From Ruminococcus difficilis (GTDB lineage: Bacteria > Bacillota_A > Clostridia > Oscillospirales > Acutalibacteraceae), in assembly GCF_016680995.1 (NCBI RefSeq), contig NZ_JAEQMG010000048.1:348922-412921 (forward strand): DNA of 64,000 nt, in the 5' to 3' direction. The notes beneath the pieces were generated by a model, which saw only the letters and a list, made by a program, of their open reading frames with translations, was not told the origin of the DNA and did not search any database. A program made the position numbers and the translations under genes. Position 1 is the stretch's first letter, and each line of letters opens with the position of its first letter. Shown piece by piece: positions 32,706 through 40,544 of this stretch.

Positions 32706-33309
32706 TTATTCTGATGAAAAGACGATCGATCTGGTCGCCGAGTGCTTTGATTATGCGGTCAACTTCTGTAAAACAGACGGAGACGATTTCTGGAACTACC
32801 TCGTTATCTCGGGCATTGCCAAGCAGCTGGAGGACGGCAATCCGAAGTTTGTATTGGGACACTCCGCTGTAGAGATCGTGAACATGGTATTTGATAAGGT
32901 GAATATCCCCTCCGATAACACCGACTATGTTGCTTTTGAACGCTCACCCGAATACTGGGCAGGCTGGGCTTTGGCTCAATACCAGATCAAGTCGGAGCAG
33001 TCTTACAAAAAACTCCATTCGCTCATTGGCTTTTCGGAATTGATAGGAATGTACCAAACGCTGCATGAGGCGCCGATCGAGAAGTTCTTTGATAAGATGG
33101 ACAAGCGAACGGCGAATCAACAAATCGGCTTGAAACGGCAGAGAGAAAGAATGGGATTATCCCAATCAAGCCTTTCAAGAATATCCGGCGTCAGCCTGAA
33201 AACGATCCAAGCCTATGAGCAAGGGCAGAAGGATCTCAAGCGAGCAAAGCTCGAAACACTGAACTTGTTTGCTGATATCCTGGCATGCGAGATCGAGGAT
33301 CTGTTTTAG
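32686..33309 (+). CDS. HTH protein paired with DUF3990, probable antitoxin
   Basis: A 207-residue protein. The first 130 residues form an unrecognised helical domain (ADNYSDEKTIDLVAECFDYA...). The last 65 are an XRE helix-turn-helix (NQQIGLKRQRERMGLSQSSL, ISGVSLKTIQAYEQGQKDL). Overlap with the DUF3990 gene and the operator-like repeat in their shared promoter fit an antitoxin that also represses the operon. Confidence 0.75.
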   Translation: MKTLADNYSDEKTIDLVAECFDYAVNFCKTDGDDFWNYLVISGIAKQLEDGNPKFVLGHSAVEIVNMVFDKVNIPSDNTDYVAFERSPEYWAGWALAQYQIKSEQSYKKLHSLIGFSELIGMYQTLHEAPIEKFFDKMDKRTANQQIGLKRQRERMGLSQSSLSRISGVSLKTIQAYEQGQKDLKRAKLETLNLFADILACEIEDLF

Positions 33310-33338
33310 TTGACAAATAGTTTCTGGCGCGCTAATAT
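33310..33338 (+). promoter_or_regulatory. Promoter of the second large serine recombinase
   Basis: TTGACA (33310-33315) begins directly after the antitoxin stop, with a 17 bp spacer and TAATAT (33333-33338). Confidence 0.6.
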
Positions 33339-33369
33339 CTAACAAACTTTGAAGAAGAGGTGAGAACGA

Positions 33370-34926
33370 ATGAATGGTGTAATTTATGCAAGATATTCTT
33401 CCGACAATCAAAGGGAAGAAAGTATCGAAGGACAGCTGAGAGAATGTATGGCGTTTGCCGAGAAGAACGATATTCAAATCGTTGAGACGTACATCGACAG
33501 AGCGCTCTCCGCAAAGACAGATAACCGTCCCGCGTTTCAGCGAATGATTCGGGACAGTGCCAAAGAACAATTCGAGGTCATCATCGTATGGAAGCTTGAC
33601 CGCTTCGCCCGAAATCGTTACGATTCTGCACACTATAAGGCGATCCTGAGACGCAACAACGTGCGTGTGGTTTCCGCTACCGAGGCGATCTCGCAGGGTC
33701 CCGAAGGCATTATCCTTGAATCTCTCCTAGAAGGCATGGCGGAGTATTACTCAGCCGAGCTTGCCGAGAAGGTGCTCCGCGGAATGAACGAGAACGCTTA
33801 CAAATGCAAATTTAACGGAGGTACGATCCCATACGGCTACTATGTAGATGACGAACAGCATCTGCAGATCGAACCCGCAACCGCGGCTATCGTCCGTGAA
33901 GTTTTCGAGCTTTACGACAGCGGGATGACAATGAAAGAAATCGTGACTACGCTCAACGATAAAGGACTCCGCAACAGAAGAGGAAATCCATTCAAGATAT
34001 CCGTTGTCTCCAAAATGCTGACCAATCGGCGATATATCGGAGAATACAAATTCAGAGAGATCGTTATCGAAAACGGTATCCCTGCCATCATCCCGAAAGA
34101 GATGTTTGAATCCGTCAACAACAAACTAAGCGCGAACAGAAAAAAGCCCGCCCGAAAGAAATCAGGCGAGGAATATATTCTGACTACAAAGCTCTACTGC
34201 GGTAACTGTAAATCCTTCATGGTCGGCGAGAGCGGTACCAGCCGATGGGATAAAACCTACCGCTATTACAAGTGCGTGTCTGCAAAGCGGAAAAGCGGCT
34301 GCGATAAGAAAGCTGTTCAGAAGGATCTGATCGAGGATCTGGTGATCGATCAAATCCAAAAGATCATCCGAGACGATTCCGCTATCAATTTGATCGCAGA
34401 CAAAATCATCAAGACACAAGGCGAAGAGGATAACGGAATTCAACTTCTCAGGCGCCAGCTTGCAGAGGCTGAAACGAGTATCGAAAACCTGATGAAAGCG
34501 ATCGAGATGGGAATCATCACCGAGACCACCAAAAACCGATTGATCAAGCTCGAGGATCGGAAAAAGGAACTTGAGGTCAGGCTGGCTTCGGAGACGATCA
34601 AAAAGCCTATCCTGACAAGGGAACAGATCATTTTCTGGCTTCAGCGATTCAGAACCTTCGATCCAAAGAATCCGAAGCACAGAAAAAACATGATCGACAG
34701 CTTTGTCAACGCGATTGTGCTGTACGATGACAAGATCATCTTCTACTTCAACTATAAAGAGAACGCCGAAACCCTTTATCAGAAGGATTTGGAGGATTTT
34801 TCGGATTTATTCGTCTCTGCTCCACCATTAAGATTTAAGGCGTGTATACCTTTATGGTATACACGCCTTAAACTTTATCAGCAGTGCGCCATCAGGGACT
34901 CGAAGGCGAGCGTACCCTCAATATAA
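33370..34926 (+). CDS. Large serine recombinase next to the right attachment site
   Basis: A 518-residue protein. The resolvase domain MNGVIYARYSSDNQREESIE carries the nucleophile Ser. It continues with VWKLDRFARNRYDSAHYK, the recombinase domain GGTIPYGYYVDDEQ, a zinc ribbon CGNCKSFMVG...YKCVSAKRKSGC, and a coiled coil (residues 350-420). The final 35 codons run through a 17 bp perfect hairpin (34834-34872) and into the first tRNA-anchored repeat, so the natural C-terminus probably ended near SDLFVSAPP. As the recombinase gene closest to attR it is the best candidate for the enzyme that inserted the island. Confidence 0.92.
   Translation: MNGVIYARYSSDNQREESIEGQLRECMAFAEKNDIQIVETYIDRALSAKTDNRPAFQRMIRDSAKEQFEVIIVWKLDRFARNRYDSAHYKAILRRNNVRVVSATEAISQGPEGIILESLLEGMAEYYSAELAEKVLRGMNENAYKCKFNGGTIPYGYYVDDEQHLQIEPATAAIVREVFELYDSGMTMKEIVTTLNDKGLRNRRGNPFKISVVSKMLTNRRYIGEYKFREIVIENGIPAIIPKEMFESVNNKLSANRKKPARKKSGEEYILTTKLYCGNCKSFMVGESGTSRWDKTYRYYKCVSAKRKSGCDKKAVQKDLIEDLVIDQIQKIIRDDSAINLIADKIIKTQGEEDNGIQLLRRQLAEAETSIENLMKAIEMGIITETTKNRLIKLEDRKKELEVRLASETIKKPILTREQIIFWLQRFRTFDPKNPKHRKNMIDSFVNAIVLYDDKIIFYFNYKENAETLYQKDLEDFSDLFVSAPPLRFKACIPLWYTRLKLYQQCAIRDSKASVPSI
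34834..34872. terminator. Strong hairpin at the recombinase 3' end
   Basis: TTTAAGGCGTGTATACC-TTTAT-GGTATACACGCCTTAAA forms a 17 bp perfect stem. It lies inside the nominal reading frame of the recombinase. The following T tract is weak. It may be a bidirectional terminator. Confidence 0.6.
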
Positions 34927-35159
34927 GCGTGAGCGCATATTGAGGGGCAAAATGATCCGGTGAATCATTTTGAGCGAGAGCGTAGATCAGACCCGGGGTT
35001 CCCGGCACGCCCCGCGTGGCGGGGAGAGGAGGAGCCACGGAGCGAACAAGCCGTATCGCACCTGATACGGAGACTACGCGAAGTGCGTAACGACGAGGTG
35101 TCGCTCCCAAGGCGAGGCAACCTTCTTCCTCCTAATATAACATACTGATGGCCCACCAT
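34888..35159. repeat. tRNA-anchored repeat unit A (272 bp)
   Basis: It opens with GCCATCAGGGACTCGAA, the reverse complement of tRNA positions 7991-8007, and closes with CTGATGGCCCACCAT, a direct copy of the tRNA 3' end. Inside are several hairpins: CCCTCAATAT/ATATTGAGGG, AAAATGAT/ATCATTTT, CCCCGC/GCGGGG and CCGTATC/GATACGG. Unit B is roughly 96 percent identical at 334 bp distance. Small open frames exist but differ by non-silent changes between the two units, so it is probably non-coding. Confidence 0.75.
35145..35159 (+). repeat. Right attachment site 1 (attR1)
   Basis: A 15 nt direct copy of 8000-8014 (tRNA 3' end including CCA). Confidence 0.75.
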
Positions 35160-35165
35160 ATTAAT

Positions 35166-35204
35166 GCAAATGGAGATACCATAACGGTATCTCCATTTGC
35201 TTTA
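35166..35204. terminator. Hairpin between the two repeat units
   Basis: GCAAATGGAGATACC-ATAAC-GGTATCTCCATTTGC, a 15 bp perfect stem followed by TTTAT. Confidence 0.6.
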
Positions 35205-35221
35205 TCCATATTATTAGTGGA

Positions 35222-35493
35222 GCCATCAGGGACTCGAAGGCGAGCGTGCCCTCAATATAAGCGTAAGCGCATATTGAGGGGCAAAATGATCCGGTGAATC
35301 ATTTTGAGCGAGAGCGCAGATCAGACCCGGGGTTCCCGGCACGCCCCGCGTGGCGGGGAGAGGAGGAGCCACGGAGCGAACAAGCCGTATCACGCCTGAT
35401 ACGGCGACTAAGCGAAGTGCGCGACGACGAGGTGTCGCTCCCAAGGCGAGGCAACCTTCTTCCTCCTAATATAACATACTGATGGCCCACCAT
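35222..35493. repeat. tRNA-anchored repeat unit B (272 bp)
   Basis: Same structure as unit A, including the inverted tRNA piece at 35222-35238 and the direct tRNA 3' end at 35479-35493. In the CCGTATC...GATACGG hairpin the stem is unchanged between units while the loop differs. It probably marks a second, earlier or decayed integration at the same site. Confidence 0.75.
35479..35493 (+). repeat. Right attachment site 2 (attR2)
   Basis: A further direct copy of the 15 nt tRNA 3' end; the outermost copy and the likely original chromosomal junction. Confidence 0.65.
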
Positions 35494-35705
35494 TAAAATT
35501 ATGAGGAGAAACCGTAAAGGTGCTTCCGTCATAATCTTTTACGGCAGTGAGCCATGTTTTTCTGCACTAATCCCTGTTAAAACGATCCATCACCGGTCTG
35601 CTTCGACAGCATCCTCCAAATAAATCCCTTATTATTCCTTTAACGCCTTGCACAGTTCGTCTGATTGTGATAGCATTAATGTAACACGGCAGAATGAGGG
35701 ATCCT
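35494..35705. other. Island-chromosome junction, no gene seen
   Basis: About 210 bp to the kinase start. A weak hairpin CCGTAAA...TTTTACGG lies at 35511-35544. Together with the repeat units, 34927-35705 holds no convincing coding sequence. Confidence 0.5.
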
Positions 35706-37715
35706 ATGTACTGTTATCACTGTATGACAAAGCTGGAGGAAGGCGCTCGGCAATGCTCGCACTGCGGACAGAGCACCGAAGTGCAGGTGGTGCCGCATCA
35801 CCTGCGTCAAGGCACCATCCTCAACAACAAATATCTGGTGGGCGACGCCATCGGCGAAGGCGGCTTCGGCATCACGTATGTCGGCTTCGATCTGAACCTT
35901 GAGCTGAAGATCGCCATCAAGGAGTTCTATCCCAACGGCTACGCCAACCGCAACAATACGCTGGGCAATAACGTCACGTTGAATTACCAGCACGAGGGCG
36001 AGTACTTCAAGAACGGCAAGGAACAGTTCCTCAGAGAGGCGCAGAATATCGCCAAATTCTCTAAGGAAGACGGCGTCGTCGATGTACGCGATTACTTTAC
36101 CGAGAACAACACCGCCTACATCATCATGGAATATTTGGAGGGCGATACGCTGGCGGCATATCTCAAAAAACACGGCAGGATGGAGGCGCAAGCAGTCTTT
36201 CAGCTCATGCTGCCGGTCATGCACGCGCTTGACAAGATGCACAACACCGGCATCATCCACCGCGACATCTCCCCCGATAACATCATGTTTACCGAGGATC
36301 ACTCCGTGCGGCTGATGGACTTCGGCTCCGCCAGATACTTCACCGAATCCGAAAAGAAAACCATGTCGGTCATGCTCAAGCCCGGTTACGCACCCTATGA
36401 GCAGTACAGCTCCAAGGGCGATCAGGGGCCGTGGACGGACGTTTACGGACTGTGCGCCACGATGTATAAGTGTATCACCGGCAACACGCCCGTCGACTCT
36501 CTTTTGCGCTGTAAATCCGATACGCTGAAAAAGCCCTCTCAAATGGGCGTCGGTATTTCTCCGGCGCTGGAAGCTGTTTTGATGTACGGCTTGGCGGTAT
36601 TTCCCGAACAGCGGTGCCGCAGCATGAAGGAGCTCATCGGCTACACCGAAAGAGCGTTCAGCTCCGGAAACGACATTCCGCCGCGGATGGCGGACGATAC
36701 CATCTATCGCACCGCGGCGGCGGATGACATCCCCACGACGTCCCGTCCGCGACGCGCCTATGATTATGCTCCGCCGCGCCGTGATTATCCCTACAGTGCT
36801 CCCAAAAACACCTATCGCGAACCGCCGCGGGAACAACCCCGCAAGAGCTACAGCGGACTCATCGCGTTATTTGTCACGCTCACTTTGATCGTGATCGGCG
36901 CGGTAGTCGTCTTTCTGCTGTTCGGACAGCAGTGGTTCGCATCGGGTGACTCGACCTCCGTTTCACAGTCGGGCGACACCGTTGTCGTATCCGACGTCAG
37001 CGGCAAGCTGCTCTCCGACGCGACCTCCGAGCTGGAAGGAAAGGGGCTGGTCGTCGCGACAAGAAAGGAACTCAGCGACGACGTTGCCGAGGGCTATGTG
37101 ATCCGCCAGAGCGTCAACGCCGGCAGAGAGCTCAACAAGGGCGATACCGTCCTGCTGTATGTCGCGTCAGCACCGTCCGGTAACGATACAGACAGCGCAA
37201 GCAACGAGGACAACTCCAATGACGCGGGCAACGACACGAGCGATCCGCCTCCGGCATACGCTTCACAGGGCGTCCTGTATAACACGCTTTGCAAAGAATA
37301 TGTCACCCTGCGCTCATCCGCTTCGATGAAAGCGTCCGAGATCACCCGGATCCCCAAATACGCCGCTGTCGATCTCATCGCGTATGTACAGGATTCCGAC
37401 TTCATGAAGGTCGGCTACAACGGAAAGATCGGCTATGTGATGGAGGCGTTCTTCACCGCGGAAAGTACCGCGAACGGCAGATATGTCAAATACTGTATCG
37501 CCCGCCAGCAAGCCAACCTGCGCTCAAAGCCGGGCAGTGACAATAACAACAACATCGCCTCTATCTACACCGACTCACCGGTCTGCTGCACCGGCAGATC
37601 CGAGGATGTGAACGATCAGCGCTATCTCGAGGTGATCTATCGCGGTCAGACCGGATGGGTGCTCGATGCGGTCTTCTCCGACACGATGGACGGTCACACC
37701 TATAAGGGCGATTGA
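35706..37715 (+). CDS. Membrane Ser/Thr protein kinase with zinc ribbon, PASTA and SH3-like domains
   Basis: A 669-residue protein. The N-terminal zinc ribbon is CYHCMTKLEEGARQCSHCG. The kinase domain has IGEGGFGITY, IAIKEF (Lys72), HRDISPDN (Asp187), MDFGSAR (Asp205) and APYEQY. A Pro/Arg-rich linker leads to one transmembrane helix (LIALFVTLTLIVIGAVVVFLLF). Outside the cell are one PASTA-like domain (VSDVSGKLLSDATSELEGKG...) and two SH3-like modules (YVTLRSSASMKAS; ANLRSKPGSDNNN). The ATG at 35706 follows GAGGG. The Asp-Ile-Ser after HRD in place of Asp-Leu/Ile-Lys is unusual but seen in related Firmicute kinases. It may sense cell wall material. Confidence 0.9.
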   Translation: MYCYHCMTKLEEGARQCSHCGQSTEVQVVPHHLRQGTILNNKYLVGDAIGEGGFGITYVGFDLNLELKIAIKEFYPNGYANRNNTLGNNVTLNYQHEGEYFKNGKEQFLREAQNIAKFSKEDGVVDVRDYFTENNTAYIIMEYLEGDTLAAYLKKHGRMEAQAVFQLMLPVMHALDKMHNTGIIHRDISPDNIMFTEDHSVRLMDFGSARYFTESEKKTMSVMLKPGYAPYEQYSSKGDQGPWTDVYGLCATMYKCITGNTPVDSLLRCKSDTLKKPSQMGVGISPALEAVLMYGLAVFPEQRCRSMKELIGYTERAFSSGNDIPPRMADDTIYRTAAADDIPTTSRPRRAYDYAPPRRDYPYSAPKNTYREPPREQPRKSYSGLIALFVTLTLIVIGAVVVFLLFGQQWFASGDSTSVSQSGDTVVVSDVSGKLLSDATSELEGKGLVVATRKELSDDVAEGYVIRQSVNAGRELNKGDTVLLYVASAPSGNDTDSASNEDNSNDAGNDTSDPPPAYASQGVLYNTLCKEYVTLRSSASMKASEITRIPKYAAVDLIAYVQDSDFMKVGYNGKIGYVMEAFFTAESTANGRYVKYCIARQQANLRSKPGSDNNNNIASIYTDSPVCCTGRSEDVNDQRYLEVIYRGQTGWVLDAVFSDTMDGHTYKGD

Positions 37716-37816
37716 TCGGCACACTGACCTTCCTGATGATCCGACCTACCCGAAAAGCAATTGTGTAAATGCTGTCGGGCGACAGCCTCCGCTGTTTTGA
37801 CAGAGTAAATATTTTT

Positions 37817-37842
37817 CGGCGGGAGCAAGTCCCCGCCCTACA
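37817..37842. repeat. Short GGCGGG...CCCGCCCTACA palindrome
   Basis: CGGCGGGAGCAAGTCCCCGCCCTACA, related to the TGTAGGG-type palindromes at 43734 and 49263. Confidence 0.6.
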
Positions 37843-37849
37843 AAAAGAT

Positions 37850-37889
37850 AACCCCGCTGCCATTCACTCGAATGACAACGGGGTTTTAT
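37850..37889. terminator. Bidirectional terminator between converging genes
   Basis: AACCCCG and CGGGGTT enclose CCATTC-ACTC-GAATG, with T runs on the plus side and A-rich sequence on the other. It separates the kinase gene from the leftward phosphoribosyltransferase gene. Confidence 0.75.
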
Positions 37890-37897
37890 CGTTTTTA

Positions 37898-38533
37898 TTA
37901 CAGCTTTGAATATCCGTAGCTGTTGACCAGCGCCTCCAGCCTCTCGCCGTTCTGACACATCGGACAGCGGTGGGGCTTATAGCTCTGATAATCCTGTAGA
38001 TCGTTCGGGTTGAAGATCGAGGTGACGGGGATCTCATCACACTCGCCGACAGTCGCGAAGATCGACGATACGCCGACGATATGACCGCCGTAGTACTTGA
38101 TCGCGTCGATCGCGGCAAGCGCCGTCTTGCCGGTGGTGACGGACGCGGCGAGGATCAGCACGTGCTTGTTTTCGATCATCGGACTGGTGTTATCGCGGAA
38201 CACCATCTGACCGTTGCCCATGAACTCGGGCGAGAGGATGTAGATGGTGTGGTGAGCGTTCAGGTTCATGAAGCTCGCGTCGGACAGTTCCTGCGCGACA
38301 AAAGCACCCAGCACCTCGGTACCGTCCAGACAGATGATGGTGTCGATGATGGTATTGGTGCGGTAGAAGGACACGATCTCATGAGCGACCGCCTTTGCCT
38401 CCGACATACGATATTTCTGTGTCGTAACGTCGATATAGTAATTGGTGTGGCTGTGCATCGTCGCGAAATGTCCCTTCTGCACACGCAGGAACAATTCGGG
38501 ATTTCTGGTTCTGATCTTGAATTCTTTCGACAT
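37898..38533 (-). CDS. Phosphoribosyltransferase family protein with C-terminal Cys motif
   Basis: A 211-residue type I phosphoribosyltransferase fold. The PRPP loop region reads HVLILAASVTTGKTALAAID, where most members have VLLVDDVITTGGT; the two acidic residues are replaced by Ala-Ala. IICLDGTEVLGAFVAQEL is the preceding strand-helix. The C-terminus HRCPMCQNGERLEAL has a Cys-x2-Cys pair. It is often annotated as orotate phosphoribosyltransferase-like, but the changed PRPP loop makes an orotate role uncertain, and it lies away from the pyr operon. Confidence 0.7.
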   Translation of the reverse strand: MSKEFKIRTRNPELFLRVQKGHFATMHSHTNYYIDVTTQKYRMSEAKAVAHEIVSFYRTNTIIDTIICLDGTEVLGAFVAQELSDASFMNLNAHHTIYILSPEFMGNGQMVFRDNTSPMIENKHVLILAASVTTGKTALAAIDAIKYYGGHIVGVSSIFATVGECDEIPVTSIFNPNDLQDYQSYKPHRCPMCQNGERLEALVNSYGYSKL

Positions 38534-38667
38534 AAATACCCTCCAAAGGTTTGAGATCGCCGCAGCTCTGTGCTATGACAATACTATTCTTTGATAACAA
38601 CAAAATAAGTTTACACCAAATCGGCGCATAAATCAATAGTTACTCGTTAACACTCGTACATTTTTAC

Positions 38668-38715
38668 AATCCCTCAGTCACCTTTGGTGACAGCTCCCTT
38701 TACCAAAGGGAGCCT
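38668..38715. repeat. Dispersed GGCTCCCTTTGGTAAAGGGAG repeat
   Basis: On the minus strand AGGCTCCCTTTGGTAAAGGG then AGCTGTCACC-AAAG-GTGACTGAGGGATTG: two hairpins. Close relatives are at 54430 and 63840. Confidence 0.75.
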
Positions 38716-38783
38716 ATGGCTATTCTGTCGGGAATTTTACATGCCCAATTAGATAGTTTCCACAAAGCCTCACCTCGACGGAA

Positions 38784-38822
38784 AGAAAAAAAGACGAAGG
38801 TGACAAGCGTCATCTTCGCCTT
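38784..38822 (-). terminator. Terminator of the proBAC-patatin operon
   Basis: Minus strand AGGCGAAGATGAC-GCTT-GTCACCTTCGTCT followed by T7, 8 bp past the patatin gene stop. Confidence 0.85.
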
Positions 38823-38829
38823 TAACATA

Positions 38830-39678
38830 TTACTTGATAAATTCTTTTATCCGATCCAGCTCACGCAGGGCAACTTTTCTGCCCTCGTCATATGCCGCCT
38901 GCAGTCGATCGGGATCATGCTCCGTGCGCGAGATATCGAGCGGCATATCGGGACAGAGCACCAACGTGTTGCCCATGCGCTCACACGCGAAAACATATTC
39001 GCGCTGGAAGGCATACATCTTGTGGCGGTCAGCCATCACGCGCGCCATCTCGGGATGCTTGCGGAGTATCGCGCGCATCAACGCCTTATTATTCGCCTGC
39101 TTGCGATATTTGCGCGGACGGGTCAGGACGACCACGTTCTTCTCATATCCCTTTCGCTGCATAAAGCGCAGGGGGATCGAATCGCTCATGCCGCCGTCGA
39201 GCAGGGTATAGCCATCCACCTCGACGGGTCTTGACACCATCGGCATCGAAGCGGACGCGCGCATCCACAGATAACCGTTTTCATCCGCGCGATCCACACG
39301 CTTGTAAACAGGCTCGCCCGTGAACACATCGGTGCAGACCACATAGAATTCCATCGGGTTTTCTTCAAATGTCTGCTTATCGAAGATATCCAGCTCCTCG
39401 GGGATGGTACGATAACAGAACTCCGCTCCGTACAGATCACCGGTCATAAGCAATGATTGGATTGAACAGAAGCGGCTGTCACGGCAGAAGCGCTTGTTGT
39501 AGCGGATCACGCGGCCGGGCTGACGGCTCTTGAAATTACAGCCGAACGCCGCGCCCGCCGACACGCCGACCATCGCGGGGAAGTCGACGCCGTTCTCCAT
39601 GAACACATCGATCACACCCGCGGTGAACATGCCGCGCATCGCGCCGCCCTCTAAGACCAGACCTGTCCCCATGCTCAT
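38830..39678 (-). CDS. Patatin-like phospholipase family protein
   Basis: A 282-residue RssA/YjjU-type lipid acyl hydrolase. It shows the oxyanion loop GLVLEGGAMRGMFTAGVIDV, the nucleophile elbow GVSAG (Ser near 41), and the dyad Asp in LLDGGMSDSIP. It has no signal peptide, so it is probably cytoplasmic or membrane-peripheral. Its start overlaps the proC stop by 4 bp, so it is the last gene of the proline operon, though it has no clear link to proline synthesis. Confidence 0.92.
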   Translation of the reverse strand: MSMGTGLVLEGGAMRGMFTAGVIDVFMENGVDFPAMVGVSAGAAFGCNFKSRQPGRVIRYNKRFCRDSRFCSIQSLLMTGDLYGAEFCYRTIPEELDIFDKQTFEENPMEFYVVCTDVFTGEPVYKRVDRADENGYLWMRASASMPMVSRPVEVDGYTLLDGGMSDSIPLRFMQRKGYEKNVVVLTRPRKYRKQANNKALMRAILRKHPEMARVMADRHKMYAFQREYVFACERMGNTLVLCPDMPLDISRTEHDPDRLQAAYDEGRKVALRELDRIKEFIK

Positions 39679-40544
39679 TCCGTCTTACCTAATTCGATAT
39701 TGCGCTGATAAGCGGCGGCGACAGCGTCGCGGACAGCCTCTTCCATTTTCGCCTCGTCGAGCTTCTTGACGCCCTCGATGGTACTGCCGCCGGGTGAGCA
39801 GACGTTCTCGATCATCTTGTCGAGGGGCGCGTCATTGCTCTCCAGCATTTTTGCCGCGCCGCGTACCGTCTGGATCGCCAGCGCCAAAGCGGTCTCTTCA
39901 TCCAAGCCCGCATCGACGCCGCCCTGCGCCATACCGCGGACGAATTTATAGACAAAAGCAGGGCCGCAGCCGGATACGGAGCAACCCGCGTCCATCTCTT
40001 CCTCTTCCATACCGGTCAGATGACCCGCATGCTTCATCAGGTTCAGGAATTTGCCGATCTCGTTCTTGCTGACGTTCTCTGAGGTGGTATAGAGGATCTC
40101 GCCCTTGCCGACCTCGACCGCTAAGTTAGGCATGATGCGGATGACCTTATAGTCGCCGCCCGCCATCTTGCGGATCGTTTTGATGGACAGACCCGCCGCC
40201 ATGGTGACAAGGATCACATCCTTGTGCTTTTCGAGCTCCTTTTTGATCTCGCCGAGCATCTCAGCCATCATCTGGGGCTTGACGCCGAGGAAAACATATT
40301 CGCTTTCCGCTACGACCGTGCGGCTGTCGGCGAATTCACAGCCGATACGCTGAGCCAGCGCGGAGGCTTTTGCCGCGTCATGGTCACAGACGATGATCTG
40401 TTTGGTAGAGCGTGACGCCGCCCTTGCCAGAGCGCCGCCCATATTGCCGACGCCGATAAAACCAAAGCGATAATTGATCGCGCGGATATTCGGCACATGC
40501 GCGCCGAAGTTCGCGATCCCGCTGAATCCGAATTTGTGACTCAT
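39675..40544 (-). CDS. proC: Pyrroline-5-carboxylate reductase
   Basis: A 289-residue protein. The NAD(P)-binding [15 protein letters not shown] begins at about residue 28, preceded by an unusual 26-residue extension ([20 protein letters not shown]...). The dimerisation and active-site region [15 protein letters not shown] and the [13 protein letters not shown] loop are intact. It makes proline in the last step. The ATG overlaps the proA stop (ATGA), supporting the long start, though a start nearer the Rossmann motif is not excluded. Confidence 0.95.
   Translation of the reverse strand: MSHKFGFSGIANFGAHVPNIRAINYRFGFIGVGNMGGALARAASRSTKQIIVCDHDAAKASALAQRIGCEFADSRTVVAESEYVFLGVKPQMMAEMLGEIKKELEKHKDVILVTMAAGLSIKTIRKMAGGDYKVIRIMPNLAVEVGKGEILYTTSENVSKNEIGKFLNLMKHAGHLTGMEEEEMDAGCSVSGCGPAFVYKFVRGMAQGGVDAGLDEETALALAIQTVRGAAKMLESNDAPLDKMIENVCSPGGSTIEGVKKLDEAKMEEAVRDAVAAAYQRNIELGKTE

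Larger units (their letters stand above)
8014..35159. mobile_element. tRNA-integrated genomic island of about 27 kb
   Basis: The island is bounded by direct copies of the tRNA 3' end. Contents are a transposase relative, a reverse transcriptase, three serine recombinases, XRE regulators, dockerin cargo, a type I R-M operon with embedded extra genes and a toxin-antitoxin-like pair. A large serine recombinase gene (33370-34926) abuts the right end. No tyrosine integrase, relaxase, type IV secretion gene or phage structural gene was seen, so it is not self-evidently conjugative or viral. Several recombinases suggest it was built up from more than one insertion. Confidence 0.65.

Noticed and set aside
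8014..35159. Prophage or conjugative element
   Set aside because: No phage structural, lysis or packaging genes, and no relaxase or type IV secretion genes were seen.
34960..35482. Two 62-codon frames in the tRNA-anchored repeats as genes
   Set aside because: The changes between the copies are largely amino-acid changing and clustered in hairpin loops, and no ribosome site is present, so the repeats look non-coding.
37898..38533. pyrE (orotate phosphoribosyltransferase) of the pyr pathway
   Set aside because: The PRPP loop lacks its acidic pair and the gene is 30 kb from the pyr operon, so the symbol is not assigned.
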